A DNA stretch of 64,000 nucleotides from Bradyrhizobium tropiciagri (lineage in GTDB: Bacteria > Pseudomonadota > Alphaproteobacteria > Rhizobiales > Xanthobacteraceae). The stretch is taken from assembly GCF_001189845.1 (NCBI RefSeq), contig NZ_LFLZ01000037.1, forward strand, positions 1 to 64,000. Reading direction: 5' to 3'. Position numbers and translations under genes: made by a program. This document shows positions 36,979-45,212 of this stretch, piece by piece; within the stretch, counting starts at the first letter, position 1; every line of letters starts with the position of its first letter. The notes beneath the pieces are model-generated. The model searched no databases. It was not told where the DNA came from and saw only the letters and a list, made by a program, of their open reading frames with translations.

Positions 36979-38661
36979 CTATTTGCGATCGGAGTTTTGC
37001 GCCGGCGTCTGCGTGCTCTGGCCTGCGCCGGACGATGGCGGATTGCTGCTCTGGTTAGGTTGGCTCGACTGCTTGTCCCGGCCAGCGCCTGGCTGGTTGG
37101 CGCTGCCCTGACCAACGGTGGACTGGCTCCGCGGCGCAGCCTGTCCTGTCGTATTGTGCTCCGGGGCCTGCTGTTGAGCGGATGGCTCATTTCCGGTCCG
37201 GCCGGATGATGACTGGCTCTGCGGCGAGTTCACCTGCCCCGTCGTTTGTCCATCCCGCGTTTGCCCGGTCGTGCTCTGCTCGGCGGGCTGCTGCCGCGCG
37301 CCGCCCCGGCCGACCGTCGACGGCTCTCGCCCCGCACCCTGGCCGATCCGGTCCGACAGGCCCAATGCGGCAACCGTGTGCGTGTCGACGCTTCCGCTGG
37401 TCGCGATGCCCTCCCGACGCTGGAACGTGATCAGCGCCTCGCGGGTCCGCGCTCCCATGACACCGTCAGCCTCGCCGACCAGCAGGCCGCGGTCGATCAG
37501 CACCTGCTGCACCTCGCGGATCTCTTGAGGATTGAGGTCCATCATCGCATAGCTATCGCTGCTGCTGCGATGGTGGCTGAAGCGCGTCCGCGGTCCGACC
37601 GGGACCACGTCGACCACGCGGCGATCCCGATCGAGGAACACGACTTCATCTTCGACGACGAAGAAGCTGTCGTCGCGATAATACGGGAACGCATCGATCA
37701 GCACCGGGAAGGCGGCGACCGACACGACGTTGAACCTCCGGGGCACCACCACGCCCGGATTGACCGCGAAGTTGATCGCGTTGACGTTCACGCGCGGCGC
37801 GTTGCGCGCCGACAGCACGGAGCGCTGGATCGTGCTTTGCTGTTGCGCGGTCACCGTGCGTCCGGCCTCGGTCTGGACCGCAGCATTCGATTGGGTGCGA
37901 GCGGTTGCACCGGCCTGACCGGTGGTCTGTCCGGAATTGAGCTGTCCGGACTTGGCACCGGAGTTAACCTGGCCCTGCGTCGTGCCGGATTGCTGGGCGG
38001 CCGCGCCCGTGGTCTGGCCGGCTCTGGTGTTCTGGCCAGCCGTTGTGCTCTTGCCGGTTGTCGTGCTCGCGCCCTGACCCTGACCCGTGGTGGTGCTCTG
38101 GCTGCGGTTCGCGGTGTTGGCGCGGTTCTCCTGCCGCTGGCTCTGCCGCGTTGTCGCGTTGCTGCGTTCGCGGGATTCAGATCGGCCGATCTGCTCGCGC
38201 TGGCTTCGACTCTGACCGATGGTCTGCTCCTGCCGGCCCTGGGTGCGCTCGCTCTGTCGATCGCCTCTCTCCTGCAACCGGCCGCTTTCGCGCGCTTGCC
38301 CGGTGGTCTGGCCTTGCACGCGTTCGCCGCGTCCGGCTGCGCCGCCGCTGATCCGACCTTCAGCGCGGCCACCTTCTCTTGCGCCTGCGCCTTCTCTTGC
38401 GCCCGCACCCTGGCCGACCGTCATGCCTTCGCTTCGCGACGCGCCGGGACTTCCATGCATTGCGCCGCCGGCATGTCCGCCTGATGGACCTGCGGACGGT
38501 CCGTGTTCGCTGGCACCGGCTCCGGCACCCGCGCCGCCCGCACCACCACCCATGCCGCCGCCTGCTCCTTCGCGCATGCCCTGCGCCGAGGCGAGACTGA
38601 CGCCGGCGAACAGGATGGCTGTCGTCAGCAGCAATTTGCTCTTCATGATTCGGTTCTGCAT
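36979..38661 (-). CDS. Secreted low-complexity protein with DUF1236-like and peptidoglycan-binding domains
   Basis: A 560-residue exported protein. ATG at 38661 follows a near-perfect TAGGAGGA. Signal peptide: MKSKLLLTTAILFAGVSLASA. Residues about 30-290 are Gly/Ala-rich, then Gln/Thr/Ser/Arg-rich, low-complexity sequence. Residues about 290-360 resemble DUF1236 (AINFAVNPGVVVPRRFNVVS, YYRDDSFFVVEDEVVFLD). Residues about 370-440 are a peptidoglycan-binding_1 domain (EIREVQQVLIDRGLLVGEAD, RTREALITFQRREG). A second low-complexity tail ends the protein. It is probably envelope-associated, in the cell wall or periplasm. The repetitive parts are in frame throughout. Confidence 0.82.
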   Translation of the reverse strand: MQNRIMKSKLLLTTAILFAGVSLASAQGMREGAGGGMGGGAGGAGAGAGASEHGPSAGPSGGHAGGAMHGSPGASRSEGMTVGQGAGAREGAGAREGGRAEGRISGGAAGRGERVQGQTTGQARESGRLQERGDRQSERTQGRQEQTIGQSRSQREQIGRSESRERSNATTRQSQRQENRANTANRSQSTTTGQGQGASTTTGKSTTAGQNTRAGQTTGAAAQQSGTTQGQVNSGAKSGQLNSGQTTGQAGATARTQSNAAVQTEAGRTVTAQQQSTIQRSVLSARNAPRVNVNAINFAVNPGVVVPRRFNVVSVAAFPVLIDAFPYYRDDSFFVVEDEVVFLDRDRRVVDVVPVGPRTRFSHHRSSSDSYAMMDLNPQEIREVQQVLIDRGLLVGEADGVMGARTREALITFQRREGIATSGSVDTHTVAALGLSDRIGQGAGREPSTVGRGGARQQPAEQSTTGQTRDGQTTGQVNSPQSQSSSGRTGNEPSAQQQAPEHNTTGQAAPRSQSTVGQGSANQPGAGRDKQSSQPNQSSNPPSSGAGQSTQTPAQNSDRK

Positions 38662-39009
38662 TGCGGATTCCTCCTAAAAGTTCGACGGCTACCGGGTTCG
38701 CGAAAGCTGGCACGTAATGACCAGCGCTATCGCCGCAAAAGCCGCTTTCCAACAGGGCCGGTGAGATGCGCGGCACAAGCGTGCACGCGACTCGACCAGT
38801 GAACCTGCGTTACGAAGAAACAACGTCGCCGCCCTCGCCGTTCCTAGACACGCGCTCGACGCGACATTTCGCATCAGGGAACTGCGGCGGAATCGTCCTG
38901 ATCCCGCTCAAGGAACCAATTGCCGCCTGCTCGCAGGCGCGTGGCGATTGGCAACCATTGCCACCCTGCCCCGTTGACCGGCTGGGCAATCACTATCGAG
39001 GAGGACGCC
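38662..39009. other. Divergent promoter region
   Basis: About 350 bases between the leftward peptidoglycan-binding-protein gene and the rightward Tyr/Gly-rich secreted-protein gene. No coding frame of quality is present. Both promoters must lie here, and co-regulation of these two envelope genes is plausible. Confidence 0.5.
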
Positions 39010-39438
39010 ATGAGGAAAACAGCCCTTGTTCTTGCAACAGTCGGTGCGCTTGGGGTGAGCGCTATCGCAGCCCCCGCGCCCGCCGAAGCACGATGGGGAC
39101 ACGGAGGGTGGGGAGGATGGGGTCCCGCGCTCGCAGGCGGATTGATTGCCGGCGCAGTCGTCGGCGGCCTCGCCTCGTCAGCCTATGGCTACCCAGGCTA
39201 TGGCTACGGCTACCCCGGTTACGGCTATGACTACGCGCCCGCCTACTATGCGCCCGGTTACGCTTACGACTACGGCTACGACGCGCCGTATCGCTGGGGC
39301 GGCGGCTACACCACGACATATTATAGCGGATACAGCCCGGCCTATTACGGCTACCGCTATCGTCACGTGGTGCGACCGGCATACGCCTACTATGGCGGCC
39401 CCTACCACCGCTGGCATCATCGCTGGCATCGTTGGTGA
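39010..39438 (+). CDS. Secreted Gly/Tyr/His-rich small protein
   Basis: A 142-residue exported protein. It starts MRKTALVLATVGALGVSAIA with GAGGACGCC upstream; signal cleavage is likely after APAEA. A glycine-rich hydrophobic segment (ALAGGLIAGAVVGGLAS) follows, then about 90 residues very rich in Tyr, Gly, Pro and Ala (YGYPGYGYGYPGYGYDYAPA), ending His/Trp/Arg-rich (PYHRWHHRWHRW). Similar proteins are common in Bradyrhizobium and Rhizobiales; function unknown. The C-terminal His/Trp block could bind metal, but this is speculation. Confidence 0.8.
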   Translation: MRKTALVLATVGALGVSAIAAPAPAEARWGHGGWGGWGPALAGGLIAGAVVGGLASSAYGYPGYGYGYPGYGYDYAPAYYAPGYAYDYGYDAPYRWGGGYTTTYYSGYSPAYYGYRYRHVVRPAYAYYGGPYHRWHHRWHRW

Positions 39439-39803
39439 GACCGGGTAGAAGCTCGCCGAATTGCGCGGGCATGGCACGTGCCCACGCCGGTTCGCCTGGC
39501 ATGAAGCTGGCGCGGTCAGCGGCAGCAACATCGCAGCCGGCGACATCGTAATCCTGCGCGTACTCGGAACCATTCGGGTTGCCGATCAGCCGTCGAACAC
39601 GCTTGTTCCGAACCAAGCGCCGGAACCCGGTAATTTTACCGTCGACGAAAGTCTCAATAAATGGACCACGCCGCCATCGTAGATTTGTAACCATCTTGCA
39701 AATCGTTATCGCGCAAAAGTCGCGGACGGCCTTCACGCAACCTTTTGCAAACTCCAGACTGCCTACCGTCGCCGGATATTTGATTGGTAGTGGGGACGAG
39801 GAG
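39439..39803. other. Intergenic region, no gene seen
   Basis: About 360 bases before the GGDEF-EAL gene. The frame of that gene is open upstream, but the translated part (39579-39803) is unlike the conserved protein and has no ribosome-binding site, so it is treated as leader. No repeat or RNA is recognised. Confidence 0.45.
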
Positions 39804-41378
39804 ATGGTTGGACCGCGGCCCAATATTTCGATGCGGCTCGGGGCCACGATCAGGGAACTGCATTCTGGCGTCGAGAATGATCCCGCCGTTGCGTCGGCCG
39901 GGACAAGTTCGGAGGTCGAGCGCCTGCGCGGCGTGATTGCACGCCTGATGCACACGGCGGCGCATGACCAGCTGACCGGGCTTCCGACGCGCAGCCTGCT
40001 GCTCGAACGGCTGGATCGTGAACTGGCGCGCGAGGCCGATGACGGCGCGCGGGTCGCGGTGCTGTTCGTCGATCTCGACAACTTCAAGCTCGTCAACGAT
40101 TCGCTCGGCCATAGCAGCGGCGACAAGGTGCTGACCGAGATGGCTAGGCGCATCGCTGCATGTCTTGGACCGGACGATACCGCGAGCCGGTTCGGCGGCG
40201 ATGAGATGGTCGTCCTGCATCCGCGCGCCTCGGATTCTTCAGGAGCTGCGCTCGGCAGGCGGATCCTCGCCGCGCTGGCCGAGCCGATCCTGCTCTCCGG
40301 CAAGGAAGTCGTGGTCTCGGCAAGCGTGGGGCTTGCGCATTGCAAGCCCGGCACGAAGTGCGCCGAACAATTGCTGCGCGAGGCGGACACCGCCCTCTAC
40401 GCCGCAAAGGTCCGTGGCCGGGCGCGACTGGCGGAGTTCAACGACGAACTGCATGCCCGCGCCGAGAAGCGCGTCCAGATCGAATCCGATCTGCGGGCGG
40501 CGCTGCGCGAATCACAGTTGTTTGTCGAGTATCAGCCGCAGGTCCGCCTCAAGGATGGATGCGTGGTGGGTGTCGAGGCGCTGGTGCGCTGGCGACATCC
40601 CGAGCGTGGCATCATCTCGCCCGCCGACTTTATTCCCGTCGCCGAGGAATGCGGGCTCATCGTGAAGATCGGACGGCAGGTGCTGCAGGAATCCTGTCGC
40701 CAGCTCGCCGAGTGGACGAGGCAGATGCCGGGCTGCCGGCTCGCCATGACCGTCAACGTGTCGCCGCGTGAGATCGCGGAGCCGAGCTTCATCGAGGAGC
40801 TCCGCCAGGTTCTCGCCACGACTAATGTCGATCCGACCGCCCTGTGCCTCGAAATCACCGAAAGCGTCATGATGAGCGCGCCGGAGGAGGTCGTTCAGGT
40901 CCTGGATCAGATCCGCCAGCTCGGCGTGTTTGTCGCGATCGACGATTTCGGGACCGAACACTCGTCGCTGTCGCGCCTGCGCGACATGCCGGCCGAAGTC
41001 CTGAAGATCGACCGCAGCTTCATCGACGGTCTCAGCAGCGAACCAGGCGATACCGCGATCGTGTCATCGATCCTGAGCCTGGCCTACGCGATGGGCAAGC
41101 ACACTATCGCCGAGGGCGTGGAGAGGAGCGAGCAGGCCGCCATGTTGCTGCGCATGGGCTGCGACGTTGCCCAAGGCTATTTCTTCTCGCGGCCTGTTGC
41201 GGCCGAACAGATCGCGCCGATGCTGACCAAGGCGCTCTGGCATCCAAGTTCGGGACGCGCACTGCACGCCGCGCAGCCCGTCGAAGGACCGGTGCGGCGC
41301 GGCCATCACTATTTCATCGATGAGTTTCTCGATCACATCGGGGCGCCGATGGGCACCAAGGCGACGGTCTCGCGATGA
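39804..41378 (+). CDS. GGDEF-EAL cyclic-di-GMP protein, probably phosphodiesterase
   Basis: A 524-residue cytoplasmic protein. The start MVGPRPNISM has GACGAGGAG before it. A short helical N-terminus leads to a GGDEF domain (DQLTGLPTRSLLLERL, LFVDLDNFKLVNDSLGH) whose signature is RFGGDEM, with Met for the final Phe and no RxxD inhibitory site before it. The EAL domain looks complete: EALVRW, NVSPRE, LEITES, AIDDFG, LKIDRSF, IAEGVE and QGYFFSRP. I infer c-di-GMP hydrolysis, with GGDEF as a GTP-sensing or inactive partner. The last four bases overlap the next gene, a seven-helix membrane protein that may supply its signal. Confidence 0.9.
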   Translation: MVGPRPNISMRLGATIRELHSGVENDPAVASAGTSSEVERLRGVIARLMHTAAHDQLTGLPTRSLLLERLDRELAREADDGARVAVLFVDLDNFKLVNDSLGHSSGDKVLTEMARRIAACLGPDDTASRFGGDEMVVLHPRASDSSGAALGRRILAALAEPILLSGKEVVVSASVGLAHCKPGTKCAEQLLREADTALYAAKVRGRARLAEFNDELHARAEKRVQIESDLRAALRESQLFVEYQPQVRLKDGCVVGVEALVRWRHPERGIISPADFIPVAEECGLIVKIGRQVLQESCRQLAEWTRQMPGCRLAMTVNVSPREIAEPSFIEELRQVLATTNVDPTALCLEITESVMMSAPEEVVQVLDQIRQLGVFVAIDDFGTEHSSLSRLRDMPAEVLKIDRSFIDGLSSEPGDTAIVSSILSLAYAMGKHTIAEGVERSEQAAMLLRMGCDVAQGYFFSRPVAAEQIAPMLTKALWHPSSGRALHAAQPVEGPVRRGHHYFIDEFLDHIGAPMGTKATVSR

Positions 41379-42211
41379 TGTACCTGGTCATTGGTCTCAG
41401 CAATCTGGCGATCGGGCTGGCTTACGCGGGTCTTGGGCTGTTGTCGGCGTGGGAAACCGTCAGCCTGCATCGCTACCGCGGCTGGTCGCGCTTCGGCATC
41501 GGATTTTCGATGATGGCTGCGAGCTGCGGCCCGCATCATCTCGTGCATGGCTTTCAGGTGCTGCAGGGCGAGAGCGTGTCCTGGTCGATGCTCGCCGTCA
41601 CCCTGCTCGGGCTGCCGGCGGGACTGACATTCGTGTTCCTGCGGTTCGAGACGGTGTTGGGCGGCCAGGGCGAGCGACTGATCGCTCTCTCGCCGCATCG
41701 CGCGATGTTGCTGGTCGGCGGGTTCGCGATCACCGCGGGCTGGCTCGCGGCCTGGGCGATGGCCCAGCCCGGTGCCTACGTGCCGTTCCTTTGCACGTCG
41801 GCCGAGCTTGCCGCGCGCGTGACGACGCCGGGCAGTTGGATCGACGTTGCGTCAGCCACGTTCTTTGCCAATGTGTTCGTGACCGTGACCTACGGCCTGG
41901 TCGGCTGGTATCTGGGTGACCATCAGGTGCGCCGCTATCTTGCGACGGGCACGTGGTCGCTGTCCGGAGCTGCCCTGACGGGCGTGTTCTTCAGCTGCGC
42001 GCTGATCCACCTGATCGATGCCACGACCCACGGCAGCGGCTCGATGCTCGTGTTCGACCTGATCGGCATTCCCGCCTCGGTGTATTTCCTGTGGGTCGTC
42101 GAGCAGCTGCACAGCGACTCCGTGCTGGACTGGAATCGGCGTCCGCTGGTCGGCGCCGCGGCCGCGCCGGCACGGCCCTCACCCTGGAGCGGCGGCGGCG
42201 TGCCGCACTGA
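41375..42211 (+). CDS. Seven-helix membrane protein coupled to the c-di-GMP gene
   Basis: A 278-residue integral membrane protein with about seven hydrophobic helices, starting MMYLVIGLSNLAIGLAYAGL. Histidines lie in or beside helices (ASCGPHHLVHGFQ, SCALIHLIDATTHG), a pattern reminiscent of metal- or heme-binding sensors, though no named family (for example MHYT) is matched. It overlaps the GGDEF-EAL gene by four bases (ATGA), indicating coupled translation and probably a shared pathway. The C-terminal 30 residues are cytoplasmic and Pro-rich. Confidence 0.75.
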   Translation: MMYLVIGLSNLAIGLAYAGLGLLSAWETVSLHRYRGWSRFGIGFSMMAASCGPHHLVHGFQVLQGESVSWSMLAVTLLGLPAGLTFVFLRFETVLGGQGERLIALSPHRAMLLVGGFAITAGWLAAWAMAQPGAYVPFLCTSAELAARVTTPGSWIDVASATFFANVFVTVTYGLVGWYLGDHQVRRYLATGTWSLSGAALTGVFFSCALIHLIDATTHGSGSMLVFDLIGIPASVYFLWVVEQLHSDSVLDWNRRPLVGAAAAPARPSPWSGGGVPH

Positions 42212-42256
42212 GCGGCCGCTACTTTGGCGATAGGTCGTCGTTTGGTTGGCGCGTGA

Positions 42257-42418
42257 TCAGTCTCGCGCGCCGGGTTCGGGCCGACGCGAATCGTCCGCCG
42301 GCGTCATCACCACGACGAACAGCATGTTGATCAGCACCCAGATCGAAAGCAGGCTCAGCGCGGTGTGCACAGTGATTTCCAATGGAACAGGGGCGTCGAT
42401 CAGTCGACGCGATGCCAC
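42257..42418 (-). CDS. Small single-pass membrane protein (53 aa)
   Basis: A short frame starting GTG at 42418 reads MASRRLIDAPVPLEITVHTA and then a strongly hydrophobic helix (LSLLSIWVLINMLFVVVM), ending in a charged tail with TGA at 42257. The clean topology (basic N-terminus, one helix, acidic/basic tail) suggests a real protein. No clear ribosome-binding site is seen. It converges with the seven-helix gene. Confidence 0.55.
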   Translation of the reverse strand: MASRRLIDAPVPLEITVHTALSLLSIWVLINMLFVVVMTPADDSRRPEPGARD

Positions 42419-42655
42419 GGCGTATCAGCACCGGAGCCGAAATACGACGCGTAGTAGCGCGGGCGTAATTCTACGGAACATCACCGGACGACGAACGGGC
42501 CGAACGTTTGCATCAATGAGAGAGCGGAAAGAGCAAGACTCGGACGATACATGTCGCGAGAGTGCGAAGCGGCATCCCCACCAAAGCTGTCATCGCTCGG
42601 CTCGACCGGGCGATCCAGTACGCCGCGGCCTCTCGGCTCAAGCACTACGGCCTCT

Positions 42656-42699
42656 GGAATACTGGATCACCCGCGTTCGCGTTCGCGGGTGATGACAGC
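42656..42699. repeat. Dispersed repeat (type 3, GGAATACTGGATC family)
   Basis: GGAATACTGGATCACCCGCG, then a short palindrome, then GGGTGATGACAG. The reverse complement recurs at 62488-62524 with few changes. Just upstream (42608-42625) GGGCGATCCAGTACGCC forms a partial inverted partner. It lies in a 500-base non-coding stretch before tRNA-Val that is otherwise repeat-like and gene-free. Confidence 0.7.
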
Positions 42700-42915
42700 C
42701 AGCAAGCTGTTTGACGGGTTGAAGTGAAAACCGGTCGCCTCGCTATTGCGAAGCGGCTTGCCGAGCCGAAGCTCGCGTCCAAGGGCCCGCCTGCGCCCGT
42801 TGGGCTTCGGCGCCGTCGTCCGTCTTCGCTTTCACTTCGTTCAAGCTACGCCGGACACGCTCCGCTGGCGATCTCCGGCGTGGCTGCACCACGCGAAGCC
42901 CGTCAGGGCGAAGCG

Positions 42916-42989
42916 TGGTGGGTGCGACAGGATCGAACCTGTGACCCCTACCATGTCAAGGTAGTGCTCTCCCGCTGAGCTACGCACCC
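42916..42989 (-). tRNA. tRNA-Val (GAC), CCA encoded
   Basis: On the minus strand the acceptor GGGTGCG pairs with CGCACCC. The D-arm is GCTCAGCGGGAGAGC. The anticodon arm is CTACC-TTGACAT-GGTAG with anticodon GAC. The T-arm is ACAGG-TTCGATC-CTGT. Discriminator A and CCA are encoded. All stems are fully paired. There is no integrase gene or attachment duplication nearby. Confidence 0.96.
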
Positions 42990-43068
42990 AAAGCCATGTT
43001 TGGATCGGGTCCCTATAACGGACACCGGCGGGGCAGGCAAGGATACAAAGTGAAGGTTTTTTGGCGAA

Positions 43069-43428
43069 TCAGGCCGCCAGCAACTTATTCACTTCGCTAA
43101 CCAATTCCCTGAGGTGCACGGGCTTGGCCAGCACCTTGGCGTTTTTCGGCGCCTCCGAATCGGAATTGAGGGCCACCGCGGCGAAGCCGGTGATGAACAT
43201 GATCTTGATATCGGGATCGAGTTCCGAGGCACGGCGCGCCAGCTCGATGCCGTCCATCTCGGGCATCACGATGTCGGTCAGCAGCATTTCGAACGGCTCC
43301 TCGCGCAGCCGCTGGTAGGCCGACATGCCGTTGTCGTGCGGCGAGACCTTGAAACCCGCATTTTCGAGCGCCTTGACCAGGAAGCGGCGCATATCGGTAT
43401 CGTCTTCGGCGAGAAGTATTTTCGGCAT
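43069..43428 (-). CDS. cpdR: Single-domain response regulator CpdR
   Basis: A 119-residue receiver-only protein starting MPKILLAEDDTDMRRFLVKA. The acidic pair (residues 9-10), phospho-acceptor Asp52 in LLTDIVMPEMDG, the switch Thr in MFITGFAAV and Lys in LAKPVHLREL are all present. Length and sequence match CpdR of alphaproteobacteria, which when unphosphorylated directs ClpXP to degrade CtrA and other substrates at the cell pole. The start at 43428 is preferred; the open frame upstream does not encode receiver sequence. It is divergent from the N-formylglutamate amidohydrolase gene, a usual neighbour in Rhizobiales. Confidence 0.9.
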   Translation of the reverse strand: MPKILLAEDDTDMRRFLVKALENAGFKVSPHDNGMSAYQRLREEPFEMLLTDIVMPEMDGIELARRASELDPDIKIMFITGFAAVALNSDSEAPKNAKVLAKPVHLRELVSEVNKLLAA

Positions 43429-43733
43429 GGCAGGAATCGTCGAATCCGGCTTGAGGAGCAGTCCGAACAGTAAGCCCGACAGACGGTAAATTTCGGGTGA
43501 AATTTGCGTCAAGCCAGAGGCAAATGCGCACCACGCATTTCTGGACCCCACCCGCCATCGAATCAACCGGGTGCGGCATTTCCCGCTTTTAAGACGCGTT
43601 CCAGGGCGTGCCACACTCTTTTCACTTGGCAGAATGATCGCGATTACCGACAATGCCTTCCCATAAATCTCCGCTTTTCCCGCAGAATCAGTTCTTGCGG
43701 GGCGAGGCGGACGCAAGGGACGGCGCCAAGGGA

Positions 43734-44621
43734 ATGACCGAATTTGCTGGCGAGTTGTCGCCCCCGTTCGAGATCGTTGAGCCGCAGGCCTGGCGCGCGC
43801 CGATCATCTTCAATTCCCCGCATTCGGGCTCGGTCTATCCTGCCGAATTCCTCGAGGCGTCGCGTATAGATGTGGCGTCGCTGCGCCGCTCCGAAGACAG
43901 CTTCATGGACGAGTTGATCGCCGGCGTGAGCGATCGCGGCTTTCCGATCGTCCGGGTCAACTTCCCGCGTTCCTATGTCGACGTGAACCGCGAGCCGTAT
44001 GAGCTCGACCCGCGGATGTTCACCGGGCGGCTGCCGAGCTTTGCCAACACGCGCTCGATGCGGGTGGCCGGCGGCCTCGGCACCATCCCGCGCGTGGTCG
44101 GCGACGGCCAGGAGATCTACCGCGAGCGGCTCGACGTCGACGACGCGCTGCGGCGGATCGAGGTGCTCTACAAGCCCTACCACCGCGCGCTGCGCCGGCT
44201 GATCAACAAGGCGCACCAGGCGTTCGGCGCCGTGATCCTGGTTGACTGCCACTCGATGCCGTCGGTCGGCGTGTCGCGCGACGAGCCGCGCCGGCCCGAT
44301 GTCGTGATCGGCGACCGCTACGGCACGAGTTGCGCGCCGCTGCTGCCCGATCTGGTCGAGGAGATCATGAGTTCGCTCGGCTATTCGATCGGCCGCAACA
44401 AGCCCTATGCCGGCGGCTTCATCACCGAGCACTACGGCAACCCGGCGAGCGGCCTGCACACCGTGCAGATCGAGCTCAACCGTGCGGTCTATATGGATGA
44501 GCGCCACCGCGAGCGCGGACCGCGCTTTGCCCAGGTGGCAGCCGACTTCGCGACGCTCGCGGATGCGCTCGCAAAGATCCCGTTCGGTGATCTCGGCCCG
44601 TTCCAGGCGGCGGCGGAGTAG
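43734..44621 (+). CDS. N-formylglutamate amidohydrolase family protein
   Basis: A 295-residue cytoplasmic hydrolase. Conserved metal/active-site blocks are FNSPHSGSVYP, SEDSFMDEL, VNFPRSYVDVNREPYELDPR, LVDCHSMPS, GGFITEHYGNPASG and VQIELNRAVYMDE. The family releases formate from N-formylglutamate in histidine breakdown, though members outside hut operons may act on other N-formyl or amide compounds. ATG at 43734 (MTEFAGELSPPFEIVEP) follows AAGGGA and fits the family; an earlier in-frame ATG at 43653 would add 27 residues and cannot be ruled out. Confidence 0.87.
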   Translation: MTEFAGELSPPFEIVEPQAWRAPIIFNSPHSGSVYPAEFLEASRIDVASLRRSEDSFMDELIAGVSDRGFPIVRVNFPRSYVDVNREPYELDPRMFTGRLPSFANTRSMRVAGGLGTIPRVVGDGQEIYRERLDVDDALRRIEVLYKPYHRALRRLINKAHQAFGAVILVDCHSMPSVGVSRDEPRRPDVVIGDRYGTSCAPLLPDLVEEIMSSLGYSIGRNKPYAGGFITEHYGNPASGLHTVQIELNRAVYMDERHRERGPRFAQVAADFATLADALAKIPFGDLGPFQAAAE

Positions 44622-44730
44622 CGGCGTCTTCGAATCGAACTGCGGTGATCGACGAAGTCGTGAACTGGGAATTCAGTTGGCGGCGTGACCGGATGCGAAA
44701 TTGGATTCCGCATTCACGCCGGGAAACGTC

Positions 44731-44760
44731 GAGCCAAGGAAGAGCCAAGGAAGAGCCAAG
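44731..44760. repeat. Short tandem repeat of GAGCCAAGGAA
   Basis: Nearly three copies of an 11-base unit GAGCCAAGGAA, directly next to the A-run that forms the terminator T-run of the small RNA on the minus strand. Copy number is likely variable between strains. Confidence 0.8.
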
Positions 44761-44848
44761 AAAAAAGGGCCGCTCGAATGAACAAGCGGCCCAAGTCTAG
44801 GGAGGAAACGCCCAAGGAGGGCAGCGATAGCGCGAGGCGCTACCGCAC
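44761..44848 (-). ncRNA. Candidate trans-acting small RNA with anti-Shine-Dalgarno loops
   Basis: On the minus strand this 88-base segment folds into three hairpins. The first pairs GCGGTAGCGC with GCGCTATCGC. The second is GCCC-TCCTT-GGGC. The third is a terminator pairing GGGCCGCTTG with CGAGCGGCCC, followed by TTTTTT. The second loop and the single-stranded TCCTCCC between hairpins two and three are complementary to GGAGG ribosome-binding sites, a hallmark of several Rhizobiales small RNAs. A promoter-like sequence is correctly placed upstream. No protein frame explains the structure. Family name not assigned. Confidence 0.7.
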
Positions 44849-44854
44849 CGCAAC

Positions 44855-44883
44855 AATATGCGACCGCGCTGCACAAAACGCAA
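44855..44883 (-). promoter_or_regulatory. Probable sigma-70 promoter of the small RNA
   Basis: TTGCGT (44878-44883) and CATATT (44855-44860) are separated by exactly 17 bases on the minus strand. Initiation about seven bases downstream, near 44848, would begin the RNA just before its first hairpin. Confidence 0.5.
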
Positions 44884-45212
44884 GAACTTTCGAAACATTT
44901 CTTCTGCAATGTTGGTAAGTCTGGCGAAATTGCACCACGGTCAGGACGCCGAATTAATCCGTTAAATATCAAATATTTACGGAGAAAATCGAAATCAGCC
45001 AGCGCTCGGCGCATAGCTTGTATACCAGAACTCGCAACTTCGTGATCCGTCCCGGAGCCCTCAAGACTTTCGAATCGGGACCAAATCGAAAGTCCGGAAC
45101 CGGTCATCAGGCTGGGATAACACTTCGTTAATCGTGCGCGCCGCGTTGGATTGAGCTAGGCAAGAGCGCATTCGATGCTTTCCGCGTCGTTTGCGCATTT
45201 CGGGGACATGCC

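Noticed and set aside
36721..37209. Plus-strand frame near the hairpin at 36.9 kb
   Set aside because: Most of it is antisense to the tail of the secreted peptidoglycan-binding protein and it has no ribosome-binding site.
44685..44918. 77-residue plus-strand frame over the small RNA
   Set aside because: Its translation is Arg/Lys-rich and irregular, and the terminator, promoter and hairpins on the other strand explain the sequence better.
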